Shown: in pieces, positions 23,861 through 32,061 of the stretch
How the letters are laid out: each line of letters opens with the position of its first letter
How positions within the stretch are numbered: position 1 is the stretch's first letter
From: Bradyrhizobium sp. MOS002
GTDB lineage: Bacteria > Pseudomonadota > Alphaproteobacteria > Rhizobiales > Xanthobacteraceae
Assembly: GCF_003020115.1 (NCBI RefSeq)
Contig: NZ_PYFX01000019.1
Span: 1 to 64,000, forward strand
DNA: 64,000 bases
Direction: 5' to 3'
The notes under the pieces: model-generated
Databases searched by the model: none
What the model saw: only the letters and a program-made list of their open reading frames with translations
What the model was told of the DNA's origin: nothing
Translations under genes and position numbers: made by a program

Positions 23861-24658
23861 CTACTTGCCCTTCCAGTTCGGCGTGCGCTTGTTGAGGAAG
23901 GCGTCCATTCCCTCGCGGAAATCTTCGCTCATATAGGCCTTGAGGATCAGATCCTCGCCCTCTTCGCGCGACAGCGTGCGGCGGATGCGGCGCACTGCCT
24001 CCTTGGTCGCTTCAAGCGTCAGCGGGGCGTGGCTCGCCACGAGCCTGGCGGTCTCGTCGGCGCGGCGCTGCAGCGTCTCGACATCAGGGACGACCTCGGT
24101 GAGGAGGCCGAGGGCCAGTGCTTCCGGCGCCTCGACGAGGCGCGCCTTGAAGATCATATCCTTGGTGCGGGCGGGGCCGACCAGCGAGACGACGCGGCTG
24201 ATATTCGACATCGACAGGCAGTTGCCGAGCGTGCGCGCGATCGGAAACCCGATGCGCGTCGTTTCGGTCCCGATGCGGAGGTCGCAGCAAGCCGCAATGC
24301 CGGCACCGCCGCCGGTGCATGCCCCCGCGATCGCTGCGATCACGGGCACGCGGCACTGCTCGAGTGTGCCGAGCACGCGATCGATGCGGGCCTCATAGTC
24401 GAGCGCATCCTGCGCGGTTTTGAACGCACGGAATTGAGAAATGTCGGTGCCGGAGGCAAACGCCTTGTCGCCGGCGCCGGTCAGGATCAGCGCCTTGATC
24501 GAGCGGTCGGCGTTGATCTCCTGGCAAATCTCCGCCATGCGCTCGTACATGGCGAAGGTCAGTGCGTTGCGCGCCTGCGGGCGGTTGAAGGTGATCCGCG
24601 CGATGCCGTCCGTGACGGAGTAGAGTAGGTCTTCGTTGGCAGTCGTCGGTGCGTTCAT
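23861..24658 (-). CDS. Enoyl-CoA hydratase/isomerase family protein with altered active site
   Basis: A 265-residue crotonase-fold protein. The oxyanion-hole segments are present: AFASGTDISQFRAFKT and AIAGACTGGGAGIAACCDLR. The usual catalytic glutamate ('PE' in 'F..PE..LG..PG') is replaced: the sequence reads RIGFPIARTLGNCLS, with no Glu. It may therefore be a decarboxylase, hydrolase or dehalogenase-like member rather than a hydratase. The C terminus (EGMDAFLNKRTPNWKGK) is ordinary for the family. The gene follows the aminotransferase gene on the same strand, 60 bases apart. Confidence 0.85.
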   Translation of the reverse strand: MNAPTTANEDLLYSVTDGIARITFNRPQARNALTFAMYERMAEICQEINADRSIKALILTGAGDKAFASGTDISQFRAFKTAQDALDYEARIDRVLGTLEQCRVPVIAAIAGACTGGGAGIAACCDLRIGTETTRIGFPIARTLGNCLSMSNISRVVSLVGPARTKDMIFKARLVEAPEALALGLLTEVVPDVETLQRRADETARLVASHAPLTLEATKEAVRRIRRTLSREEGEDLILKAYMSEDFREGMDAFLNKRTPNWKGK

Positions 24659-24683
24659 CGCGCGCTCTCTTTTCTCGAAGTTG

Positions 24684-24736
24684 GCTCAGGCAACCTGAGC
24701 CTTCAGGCCGCCTGGGCCTTTAAGCTACCTGGGCCT
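24684..24736. repeat. Three tandem imperfect ~17-bp repeats across the aminotransferase stop codon
   Basis: On the minus strand AAGGCCCAGGTAGCTTAA, AGGCCCAGGCGGCCTGA and AGGCTCAGGTTGCCTGA follow one another. Each could encode the end '...KAQVA stop', and the first is the actual end of the aminotransferase gene. They are presumably local duplications with later drift. Confidence 0.6.
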
Positions 24737-25919
24737 TGGTCATCTGCACCACGTCGCGTCCCTTCAGGACGTCCATGGCCGCCAACACGCCGCCGCTTCG
24801 GTGCGGGATCTTTGCAAGATCGAGGCCCATCTCGACGCCGGCGAGCGTCCCCATCAGCATCAGATCGTTGAAATGGCCGATATGGCCGATGCGGAACACC
24901 TTGCCCTTGACCTTGTTCAGGCCGGTGCCAAGCGACATGTCGAAGTTTTCCAGCACCACCTTGCGGAAGGCATCGGCATCGTGGCCATCAGGCACGCGCA
25001 CGCCGGTCAACGCCGGCGAATGAGCGGCAGGGTCGGCGCACTGCGTCTCCAGGCCCCAGACCTTGATCGCGGCACGCGTCGCCGCGCTGTGGCGCTTGTG
25101 GCGGGTCCAGACGTTCTCGAGCCCCTCCTCTTCCAGCATCTTGATCGCCTCGCGCAGGCCGTAGAGCAAATTGGTCGCGGGTGTATAGGGGAAGGTGCCG
25201 AGCTTGTTGAAGCCGATGACCTCCTGCCAGTCCCAATAGGAGCGCATGCCGGGGTTGGCCTTGGCCACCGCGAGCGCCTTCTCCGAGACGGCGTTGAAGC
25301 CGAGGCCGGGCGGCAGCATCAGGCCCTTCTGCGAGCCGGCGACCGAGACGTCGATGCCCCAGGCATCGTGCTCATACTCGATCGAGCCGAGGCCGGAGAT
25401 GGTGTCGACCATCAGCAGCGCGGGATGCTTGACCCGGTCGAGCAGCTTGCGCACCTCCAGCGGCGGCGTCACGCAGCCGGTCGAGGTCTCGTTGTGGACG
25501 ACGCAAACCGCCTTGATGGTGTGCTGCTTGTCGGCGGCAAGGCGCTTCTCCATCTCGGCGAGGTCGGCACCATGGCGCCAGTCGCTTGGGATGAAGTCGA
25601 CGTCGAGCTTGAACTTGTCGGCGATGCCACGCCACAGCACGGCGAACTGGCCGGTCTCGCACATCAGGACCTTGTCGCCGGGCGCGAGCACGTTGACCAT
25701 CGCAGCTTCCCAGGCGCCGGTGCCGGACGAGGGGAAGATGATCACGGGCTGCTTGGTGCGGAACACCCGCTGCATGCCGGCGAGGACGGCGAAACCGAGC
25801 TCGGCGAACTCCGGACCGCGATGGTCCAGCGTCGGCATGTCCATCGCCCGCAGCACCCGGTCGGGCACGTTGGTCGGTCCTGGAATCTGGAGAAAATGCC
25901 TTCCAGTATGCACGGTCAT
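24720..25919 (-). CDS. PLP-dependent aminotransferase, serine-glyoxylate type
   Basis: A 399-residue class V aminotransferase. The beginning FLQIPGPTNVPDRVLRAM and the pyridoxal-phosphate lysine in SVAGSQKGLMLPPGLGF (Lys near residue 198) fit SGAT/AGAT enzymes, which convert glyoxylate with serine or alanine to glycine and hydroxypyruvate or pyruvate. VVHNETSTGCVTPPLEVRKL is the typical substrate-loop region. ATG 25919 is used because GGAAGGA lies five bases upstream; the longer reading to 26018 lacks support. The divergent neighbour is an FAD/Fe-S 2-hydroxyacid dehydrogenase, so the pair could serve glycolate/glyoxylate or hydroxypyruvate use. Confidence 0.92.
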   Translation of the reverse strand: MTVHTGRHFLQIPGPTNVPDRVLRAMDMPTLDHRGPEFAELGFAVLAGMQRVFRTKQPVIIFPSSGTGAWEAAMVNVLAPGDKVLMCETGQFAVLWRGIADKFKLDVDFIPSDWRHGADLAEMEKRLAADKQHTIKAVCVVHNETSTGCVTPPLEVRKLLDRVKHPALLMVDTISGLGSIEYEHDAWGIDVSVAGSQKGLMLPPGLGFNAVSEKALAVAKANPGMRSYWDWQEVIGFNKLGTFPYTPATNLLYGLREAIKMLEEEGLENVWTRHKRHSAATRAAIKVWGLETQCADPAAHSPALTGVRVPDGHDADAFRKVVLENFDMSLGTGLNKVKGKVFRIGHIGHFNDLMLMGTLAGVEMGLDLAKIPHRSGGVLAAMDVLKGRDVVQMTKAQVA

Positions 25920-26137
25920 CGGCGTCCTTCCCGGTCTTTGAGTCTGCCTTGGCTTAAGCCCAGCTTGACTTCGAGCCTTTCGGACTGAAGGGGGCTGCGC
26001 GAGCCGCTCGAATATCACTATTCGCCGGGCTTGTCCCTCGCCGGGCGGGGTCCGTCAATGCACAAGAAGCAGGGCTCGCCTTGCCAAGGGCCGTGACCGG
26101 AGGCAAGACGGGGGCGGCGAACAGGCAAGAGCGGACC

Positions 26138-29100
26138 ATGGCGGCGGAAGTGCCCGGGAAATCACAGGATTCGGCCAAAAAGGACGGCATCGCGGCACGT
26201 CTGGCCGGGGAAATGACCGGCGACGTCCTGGTCGACGCTTTCAGCCGGGGCCGCTACGCCACGGACGCGTCGTTCTACCAGATCATGCCCTATGGCGTCG
26301 TGGTGCCGCGCACCATGGACGAGGCTTTGCGAGCGCTGGCGATCGCGCGCGACGAGGGACTGAAGGTGACCCCGCGCGGCGGCGGCACCTCGCAATGCGG
26401 CCAGACCGTCAATGACGGCCTCGTGGTCGATCTCTCGAAGCACCTGAACCGGATCCTGTCGCTCGACGTCGAAGGGCGCACCTGCGTGGTCGAGCCGGGC
26501 ATCGTGCTCGACGACCTCAACCGCCAACTGAAGAAACACGGCCTCTGGTTTCCGGTCGACGTCTCCACGGCGTCGCGCGCCACCATCGGCGGCATGGCGG
26601 GCAACAATTCCTGCGGCGGCCGTAGCTTGCGCTATGGCACCATGCGCGACAACACGCTGTCGATGGAGGCCGCGCTCGCCGACGGCACGCTGAGCCAATA
26701 CGGCGAGGTGTCGCGCGATCTCTCCGATCTCGATGCGAACGCCAGCGCGCGCGCCCTGTTCCGCGACATGCTCGATCTCGGCGCCCGCGAAGCCGGGGAG
26801 ATCGCGGCGCGCTTCCCAAAGGTGCAGCGTCGTGTCGGCGGCTACAATCTCGATGCGCTGGTGCCGCGCAATGCACGCAACAACATGGCCCACCTTCTCG
26901 TCGGCTCCGAGGGCACCCTCGCCTTCACCACCAAGGTCGAGCTGAAGCTGTGGCCCGTGATCCGCAACAAGGCGCTCGGCATCTGCCATTTCGGCAGTTT
27001 TTACGAGGCGATGGACGCGGCCCAGCATCTGGTCAAGCTGAAGCCGATCGCGGTCGAGCTGGTTGACCGCACCATGCTCGCACTCGGCCGCGACATCGCG
27101 ATGTTCAGGCCCATCATCTCCGCCGCGATCAAGGGTGATCCGGATGCGGTGCTCGTGGTCGAGTTCGCCGAGGAGGATCAGGCGGACAACCTCGTGCGCC
27201 TGAAGCAGCTCGGCGAGCTGATGGGCGATCTCGGCTTCGGCTGGAACAACGACAAGCGCAAATGGGGCGGCGTGGTGGAGATCACCGAGCCCGCGCTCCA
27301 GAGCGGGATCGCCGATTTCCGCGCCGCTGGCCTCAATGTCATGATGTCGATGAAGCAGGAGGGCAAGCCGGTCTCCTTCGTCGAGGACTGCGCCGTGCCG
27401 TTGCCGCATCTCGCCGACTACACCGCGCGGCTGAGCGAGGTGTTCGCCAAGCACGGCACCAGCGGCACGATGTATGCTCACGCCTCCGAAGGCTGCCTGC
27501 ATGTGCGGCCGGTGCTGAATTTGAAGCTGGACAAGGACGTCAAGGCGATGCGGGCCATCGCCGAGGAAGCCTTCGAACTGGTGCGCGAATACAAGGGCTC
27601 GCATTCCGGCGAGCACGGCGATGGCCTGGTGCGCTCCGAATTCCACGAGACCATGTTCGGCGAGCGCCTGGTCGCCGACTTCCGCGAGGTGAAGCAGCGC
27701 TTCGATCCCGAGGGCGTGCTCAATCCCGGCAAGATCGTCGACGCACCGAAGATGGATGATCGTTCGCTATTCCGCTTCAAGCCCGAGTATCGCGTCGCCG
27801 AGCTCAAGACAAAGCTCGACTGGTCCGCTTATCCCGGGGCCGGCGGCGGTTTTCAGGGCGCGGTCGAGATGTGCAACAACAACGGCGCCTGCCGAAAGCT
27901 CGAGGGCGGCGTGATGTGCCCGTCCTACCGCGCGACGCACAACGAGAAGGACGTGACGCGAGGCCGCGCCAACACATTGCGGCTCGCGATCTCCGGCCAG
28001 CTTGGCGCGGGCGCGCTCTCCTCCGACGAGATGATGGAGACGCTGAAGCTCTGCGTGTCCTGCAAGGCCTGTCGCCACGAATGCCCAACCGGCGTCGACA
28101 TGGCCAAGATGAAGATCGAGGTGCTCGCCGCGCGCGCGGCCTCGCATGGCCTGACCTTGCGCGACCGGCTGGTCGGCTATCTGCCGCGCTATGCCGGCCT
28201 CGCGTCGCGGTTCGCGCCGCTGGCGAATTTGCGCAACTGCAGCCCGCTGCTGCGAAAACTGTTCGAGCGCTTTGCCGGCCTCAGCGCGCGCCGCGCGCTC
28301 CCCGCCTTCCGGAGCGACGTGTTCGTGCCGCCGGCCGAAGCGGTCGGGCCGGAAACCGGCCGCGAGGTCGTGCTGTTCGCCGACACCTTCAACCGCATCT
28401 ATGAGCGCGAAAACCTCGATGCCGCGTTGCGCGTGCTCGCGGCCGGCGGCTATCGCGTGCATCTGCCGAAGCCAGTAAGCAGCGGCCGTCCGCTGTGCTG
28501 CGGCCGCACCTTCCTGTCTGCGGGCCTCGTCGACGAAGCCAGATCCGAGCTCGATCGTCTTGTCGCCACATTCGCGCCCTTCGCCGCGCGCGGCGTCCCG
28601 ATCGTCGGGCTTGAGCCAAGCTGCCTTTTGACCTTGCGCGACGAGCTCGCCTCGCTGCGCAAGGACGACGACGCCAAGGCCGTCGGCGCCCACGCGCTAA
28701 CCTTCGAGGAATTCCTGGTGCGCGAGGCCGAGGCCGGGCGGCTGCAACTGCCGCTCGGCGCGATCGCCGACAAAGCCCTGGTGCACGGCCATTGCCATCA
28801 AAAATCCTTCGGCGCGTTCAAGCCGGTCGAGCAGGTGCTGCGCCTCATTCCCAACCTTGAGGTCCAGACCATCGAGTCGAGCTGCTGCGGCATGGCCGGC
28901 GCCTTCGGTTATGGCGCGGACACCTACGATGCCTCGATCGAGATGGCCGAGCTCTCGCTGCTACCCGCCGTGCGGCGCGCGGACCAGAATACGCTGCTCG
29001 TCGCCGACGGTACCTCCTGCCGACACCAGATCCACGACGGCGCCCAGCGCGAAGCGCTTCACGTCGCGCGCGTGCTGGCGATGAGCCTCGATCGCGCCGA

Positions 29101-29149
29101 GATCCGATCCACAACCCCTCCCCTTGCAAAGGAAACCAGCCATGGCTGA
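26138..29149 (+). CDS. FAD-linked 2-hydroxyacid dehydrogenase fused to an Fe-S/CCG oxidoreductase
   Basis: A 1003-residue fusion of a GlcD-type flavoprotein and a GlcF-type iron-sulfur protein. Residues 40-260 form the FAD-binding PCMH domain (TPRGGGTSQCGQTVNDGLVV, GGMAGNNSCGGRSLRYGT); the FAD-oxidase C-terminal domain follows to about 560 with HSGEHGDGLVRSEFHE. The Fe-S part has cysteines at about 577-600 (CNNNGACRK...MCPSY) and 638-650 (CVSCKACRHECPTG), and CCG motifs near 790 (LCCGRTFL) and 915 (SSCCGMAG). Such enzymes oxidise D-lactate, glycolate or related 2-hydroxyacids and pass electrons to quinone. Its end overlaps the GlcG-like gene by 8 bases, so the pair is translationally coupled. 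Confidence 0.92.
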   Translation: MAAEVPGKSQDSAKKDGIAARLAGEMTGDVLVDAFSRGRYATDASFYQIMPYGVVVPRTMDEALRALAIARDEGLKVTPRGGGTSQCGQTVNDGLVVDLSKHLNRILSLDVEGRTCVVEPGIVLDDLNRQLKKHGLWFPVDVSTASRATIGGMAGNNSCGGRSLRYGTMRDNTLSMEAALADGTLSQYGEVSRDLSDLDANASARALFRDMLDLGAREAGEIAARFPKVQRRVGGYNLDALVPRNARNNMAHLLVGSEGTLAFTTKVELKLWPVIRNKALGICHFGSFYEAMDAAQHLVKLKPIAVELVDRTMLALGRDIAMFRPIISAAIKGDPDAVLVVEFAEEDQADNLVRLKQLGELMGDLGFGWNNDKRKWGGVVEITEPALQSGIADFRAAGLNVMMSMKQEGKPVSFVEDCAVPLPHLADYTARLSEVFAKHGTSGTMYAHASEGCLHVRPVLNLKLDKDVKAMRAIAEEAFELVREYKGSHSGEHGDGLVRSEFHETMFGERLVADFREVKQRFDPEGVLNPGKIVDAPKMDDRSLFRFKPEYRVAELKTKLDWSAYPGAGGGFQGAVEMCNNNGACRKLEGGVMCPSYRATHNEKDVTRGRANTLRLAISGQLGAGALSSDEMMETLKLCVSCKACRHECPTGVDMAKMKIEVLAARAASHGLTLRDRLVGYLPRYAGLASRFAPLANLRNCSPLLRKLFERFAGLSARRALPAFRSDVFVPPAEAVGPETGREVVLFADTFNRIYERENLDAALRVLAAGGYRVHLPKPVSSGRPLCCGRTFLSAGLVDEARSELDRLVATFAPFAARGVPIVGLEPSCLLTLRDELASLRKDDDAKAVGAHALTFEEFLVREAEAGRLQLPLGAIADKALVHGHCHQKSFGAFKPVEQVLRLIPNLEVQTIESSCCGMAGAFGYGADTYDASIEMAELSLLPAVRRADQNTLLVADGTSCRHQIHDGAQREALHVARVLAMSLDRAEIRSTTPPLAKETSHG

Positions 29150-29570
29150 CCTCACCCTCGACACCGCCCGCAAGATCCTCGACGCCGCCTTCGCAAAATC
29201 CACCGAGCTAAAGCTGAAGCCGCTGGTCGTCACCATCCTCGACGCCCGCGGGGTGCTCAAGATCGCCGCGGCGCAGGACGGCACCAGCCTGATGCGCGCC
29301 GAGATCGCCCACGGCAAGGCCTATGGCGCGCTCGCGCTCGGCATGGGCTCGCGCGCACTCTTCCAGCGCGCGCAGGAGCAGGCCTATTTCATTGACGCCG
29401 TGAACACCATGGCCAAGGGTGCGCTGGTGCCGGTCCCCGGCGGCGTGCTGATCATGGACGGCACGACGCTGCTCGGCGCCGTCGGCGTCTCCGGCGACAC
29501 CTCGGACAACGACGAGGCGTGCGCGTTGGCGGGCATCCAGGCGGCAGGGTTGAAGGCCAACGCGGGGTAG
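29142..29570 (+). CDS. GlcG/HbpS family (DUF336) heme-binding-like protein
   Basis: A 142-residue protein of the GlcG family: ADLTLDTARKILDAAF, then LVVTILDARGVLKIAAAQDG, the family core DGTSLMRAEIAHGKAYGAL, and a glycine-rich VPVPGGVLIMDGTTLLGAVG. Related proteins bind heme (HbpS) or accompany glycolate and diol oxidation enzymes. ATG 29142 overlaps the stop of the preceding dehydrogenase (ATGGCTGA) and has AAGGAAA upstream, so expression is coupled. The exact role in the glycolate-type operon is unknown. Confidence 0.9.
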   Translation: MADLTLDTARKILDAAFAKSTELKLKPLVVTILDARGVLKIAAAQDGTSLMRAEIAHGKAYGALALGMGSRALFQRAQEQAYFIDAVNTMAKGALVPVPGGVLIMDGTTLLGAVGVSGDTSDNDEACALAGIQAAGLKANAG

Positions 29571-29742
29571 TGATCCCACGTACCCAGGGCCCCTGCGCTT
29601 GACAAGACCTTATAGAGTGCGCCGCGTAGGATCGCTTGTCGAGGGTTCGAGTTCCTAGATGCTAACGTGGTTCAAGCCACTACTGTGGAGGCGCTGTTCT
29701 CTTACCGGAGGGTCCGCCTGTGGTGTGATCGGGCCAAAGCGC

Positions 29743-29840
29743 TATACGCGATCGCGTATATTTATATTATATACGCGATCTCGTATACTTCTCTTTATAC
29801 GCATCCAGGTATATTGATATTTTATACGCGTTCGCGTATC
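29743..29840. promoter_or_regulatory. Four evenly spaced palindromic operators of the hipBA operon
   Basis: Four 18-bp sites: 29743-29760 TATACGCGATCGCGTATA (perfect palindrome), 29770-29787 TATACGCGATCTCGTATA, 29796-29813 TATACGCATCCAGGTATA, 29823-29840 TATACGCGTTCGCGTATC. Site starts are 27, 26 and 27 bp apart, about 2.5 helical turns. They fill the sequence before hipB, the last ending nine bases before its ATG. This is the arrangement expected for cooperative HipB/HipAB autorepression. Sites 1, 2 and 4 are close to consensus; site 3 is degenerate. Confidence 0.85.
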
Positions 29841-29849
29841 AAACTCCAA

Positions 29850-30101
29850 ATGGATAGGATCGCTCGCACCCCGCAGCAGCTTGGCGCCGCCATTAAGCGG
29901 CACCGCCGGCAAAAAAAACTCACCCAGGGCGGCCTGGGCGACAAGATGCACGCGCGCCAAGCGACTGTCTCGAAGCTGGAGGCCGGCGAACCAGCGACGC
30001 AACTGCGCATCCTCATGGATGCGCTGGCCGCGCTCGACCTGGAACTGGTCCTCCGACCACGCACGAAGGTGTCGGCCAAAGCCATCGAGGATCTGTTCTG
30101 A
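29850..30101 (+). CDS. hipB: HipB-type antitoxin, XRE-family repressor
   Basis: An 83-residue DNA-binding antitoxin. The helix-turn-helix is at about residues 10-60: QLGAAIKRHRRQKKLTQGGL, then RQATVSKLEAGEPATQLRIL. It ends in KVSAKAIEDLF. HipB neutralises the HipA kinase and represses the operon through palindromic operators; four such operators lie directly upstream. ATG 29850 gives the conserved length; there is no ribosome binding site before it, so the message may be leaderless or poorly translated. The stop overlaps the hipA start (TGATG), so the two are coupled. Confidence 0.88.
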   Translation: MDRIARTPQQLGAAIKRHRRQKKLTQGGLGDKMHARQATVSKLEAGEPATQLRILMDALAALDLELVLRPRTKVSAKAIEDLF

Positions 30102-31420
30102 TGGGACGCCGTCCTATCCGAGCGCCTATCAACGTCTACCTAAACGCTCGTCTGGTCGGGCGGCTGCGGCGGGAGAGCAGCGGCGCCATCGATTTCCAAT
30201 ACGACGAAGCCTGGCTGGGATGGGAGAACGCCATCCCGGTCTCGGTATCGATGCCTCTACGCGAAGACCGCTATATCGGAGACCCCGTCATTGCAGTCGT
30301 CGATAACCTGCTTCCCGATAACGACGACATCCGCCGGCGTGTCGCCGAACGCGCGCATGCCGGCGGAGCCGATGCTTACAACCTGCTTTCCGCGATCGGC
30401 CGCGACTGTGTCGGCGCCCTGCAATTCCTTCCGGATGGAACGGCACCCGGAGCGGCGGGCGCGATTGACGCTCGCGTCGCGAGCGACCAGGACATCGCGG
30501 CGATCCTTGCCAATCTCGCCAACAATCCGCTCGGCATCGGTCCCGATCAGGAGTTTCGTATCTCTCTGGCTGGAGCCCAGGAAAAAACCGCCCTTCTCTA
30601 CTGGAAGGACAAGTGGCATGTGCCGCACGGCACGACCGCCACCACGCACATCATCAAACCGCAGATCGGCAGGTTACCGAACGGCGTCGACCTGACCCAC
30701 AGCGTTGAAAACGAGCATCTCTGCCTGAAGCTCGTCGCCGCGCTCGACTTGCCCGTCGCCAAGTCGCGCATCGTTGATTTCGCGGGCCGGCGCGTGCTCG
30801 CCATTGAGCGCTTCGACCGCACATGGGCGCACGACGGACGACTTCTGCGCTTGCCACAGGAAGATTGCTGTCAGGCGCTTTCCGTCCCGCCCGGGCGCAA
30901 ATACGAATCGGACGGCGGCCCGGGCATCCGAAATATCTCTGATCTCCTCAAAGGCAGCGATACACCGGCGACCGACCAGGCGACCTTCTTCAAGGCACAA
31001 ATCGTTTTCTGGCTTCTGGCGGCGACTGACGGCCACGCCAAGAATTTCAGCATCCACCTCTCGCCAGGCGGACGATTCGTCCTCGCCCCGCTGTACGACA
31101 TCATCTCAACGCAACCGAGCCTCGATGCCAAGCAGATCACGCAAAACCAGATGAAACTTGCCATGGCGATCGGCAATAGTCGCCACTACGTAGTACACAC
31201 GATTCTCGGCCGACATCTCGTGCAAACCGCAAAGAATTGCGGCCTGCCCGACAGCGTGGTTCGGGGTATCATCGAAGAGCTCGCGGATACGGCTGGCACG
31301 AAGATCGACGCAACGATTGCGAAGCTGCCGAAGGATTTCCCGCAGGCGATGGCAGAATCCATCGCGACCGGCGCCAAGCGACGCCTCGACAGCCTCGTCA
31401 CGACGGAGAGTGGCGCTTAG
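30101..31420 (+). CDS. hipA: HipA-type serine/threonine kinase toxin
   Basis: A 439-residue toxin with the complete HipA kinase signature. The flexible loop with the autophosphorylated serine is RISLAGAQEKTALL (Ser155). The catalytic Asp is in LLAATDGHAKNFSIH (Asp310) and the metal-binding Asp in LAPLYDIIST (Asp333); these align with Ser150, Asp309 and Asp332 of E. coli HipA. The N-terminal domain (VYLNARLVGRL, GRDCVGALQFLP) is also typical. E. coli HipA phosphorylates glutamyl-tRNA synthetase and causes growth arrest and persistence; the target here is not known. All key residues are kept, so it is probably active when not held by HipB. Confidence 0.93.
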   Translation: MGRRPIRAPINVYLNARLVGRLRRESSGAIDFQYDEAWLGWENAIPVSVSMPLREDRYIGDPVIAVVDNLLPDNDDIRRRVAERAHAGGADAYNLLSAIGRDCVGALQFLPDGTAPGAAGAIDARVASDQDIAAILANLANNPLGIGPDQEFRISLAGAQEKTALLYWKDKWHVPHGTTATTHIIKPQIGRLPNGVDLTHSVENEHLCLKLVAALDLPVAKSRIVDFAGRRVLAIERFDRTWAHDGRLLRLPQEDCCQALSVPPGRKYESDGGPGIRNISDLLKGSDTPATDQATFFKAQIVFWLLAATDGHAKNFSIHLSPGGRFVLAPLYDIISTQPSLDAKQITQNQMKLAMAIGNSRHYVVHTILGRHLVQTAKNCGLPDSVVRGIIEELADTAGTKIDATIAKLPKDFPQAMAESIATGAKRRLDSLVTTESGA

Positions 31421-31522
31421 GTCGCGCGGGTCACCACTCCACCTCGCCGTCCGATTGCTCGCAGAAAATGCTTGCTTCGACCACGTCGAAAGCTCTGACC
31501 GGCATGGTGGAAGGGACTGAAT

Positions 31523-31990
31523 TCATCCAGCAAGCAAAGGATTGGATCCAAGGTAGCCCGAACCAAACCAACGCCGCGATCTGATCAGTCCGGTCGCGTA
31601 TTGTGCCAGAAATGCCCAACCAAAGTGCAAGACGTTCAAGGCGCCATTGGCACGGCCGGCAAGCTCCGACGGAAAGTAATCAGCTATCACGGCAAAGCTG
31701 ACCACAGTTGCCGTTCCGATGATTGCGACAACCGACCAGGGCAAGATGGACGGCAGAGGTACTCGCAGGATCAAGGCTAGCTCGGCTGCGATAAATAGCA
31801 CGGCCAGCATCGCGAATATCGTCTCAGCCGTGTGATCCCAGCATGATCATGTAGCCGTTGAGCAAGGCGACTCGTTCCCTGGGGAACCAAAGGATGATGG
31901 ACTTAAGTCCTGCCGTCAGCGCCCCCGCCACGCCAAGCCCGATCATCGCACGCGCGATCAAAAACGACAGGAAGCCAGTCGATTCGGCTC
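31523..31990 (-). pseudogene. Broken MFS transporter gene
   Basis: Two fragments on the minus strand. The first (31824-31983) reads LSFLIARAMIGLGVAGALTA then GLKSIILWFPRERVALLNGY and meets a stop: the loop between segments 4 and 5 of a major facilitator. The second (31523-31810) has LAVLFIAAELALILRVPLPS, AIIGTATVVSFAVIADYFP and GALNVLHFGWAFLAQYATGL, the last four segments. The middle half is missing. It appears to be a deleted sugar- or acid-type MFS gene. It adjoins the hipBA operon, which may mark an insertion site. Confidence 0.6.
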
Positions 31991-32061
31991 AACGCCAATC
32001 TCCCCTCGGAATAAATGCACGTCGGCCGATGGCAACACGATGAATGCGCTAAAAGGATCGT

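Noticed and set aside
29743..29840. Evenly spaced palindromic repeats as a small CRISPR array
   Set aside because: Spacers would be only 8-9 bases and not unique, and the location before hipB fits operators.
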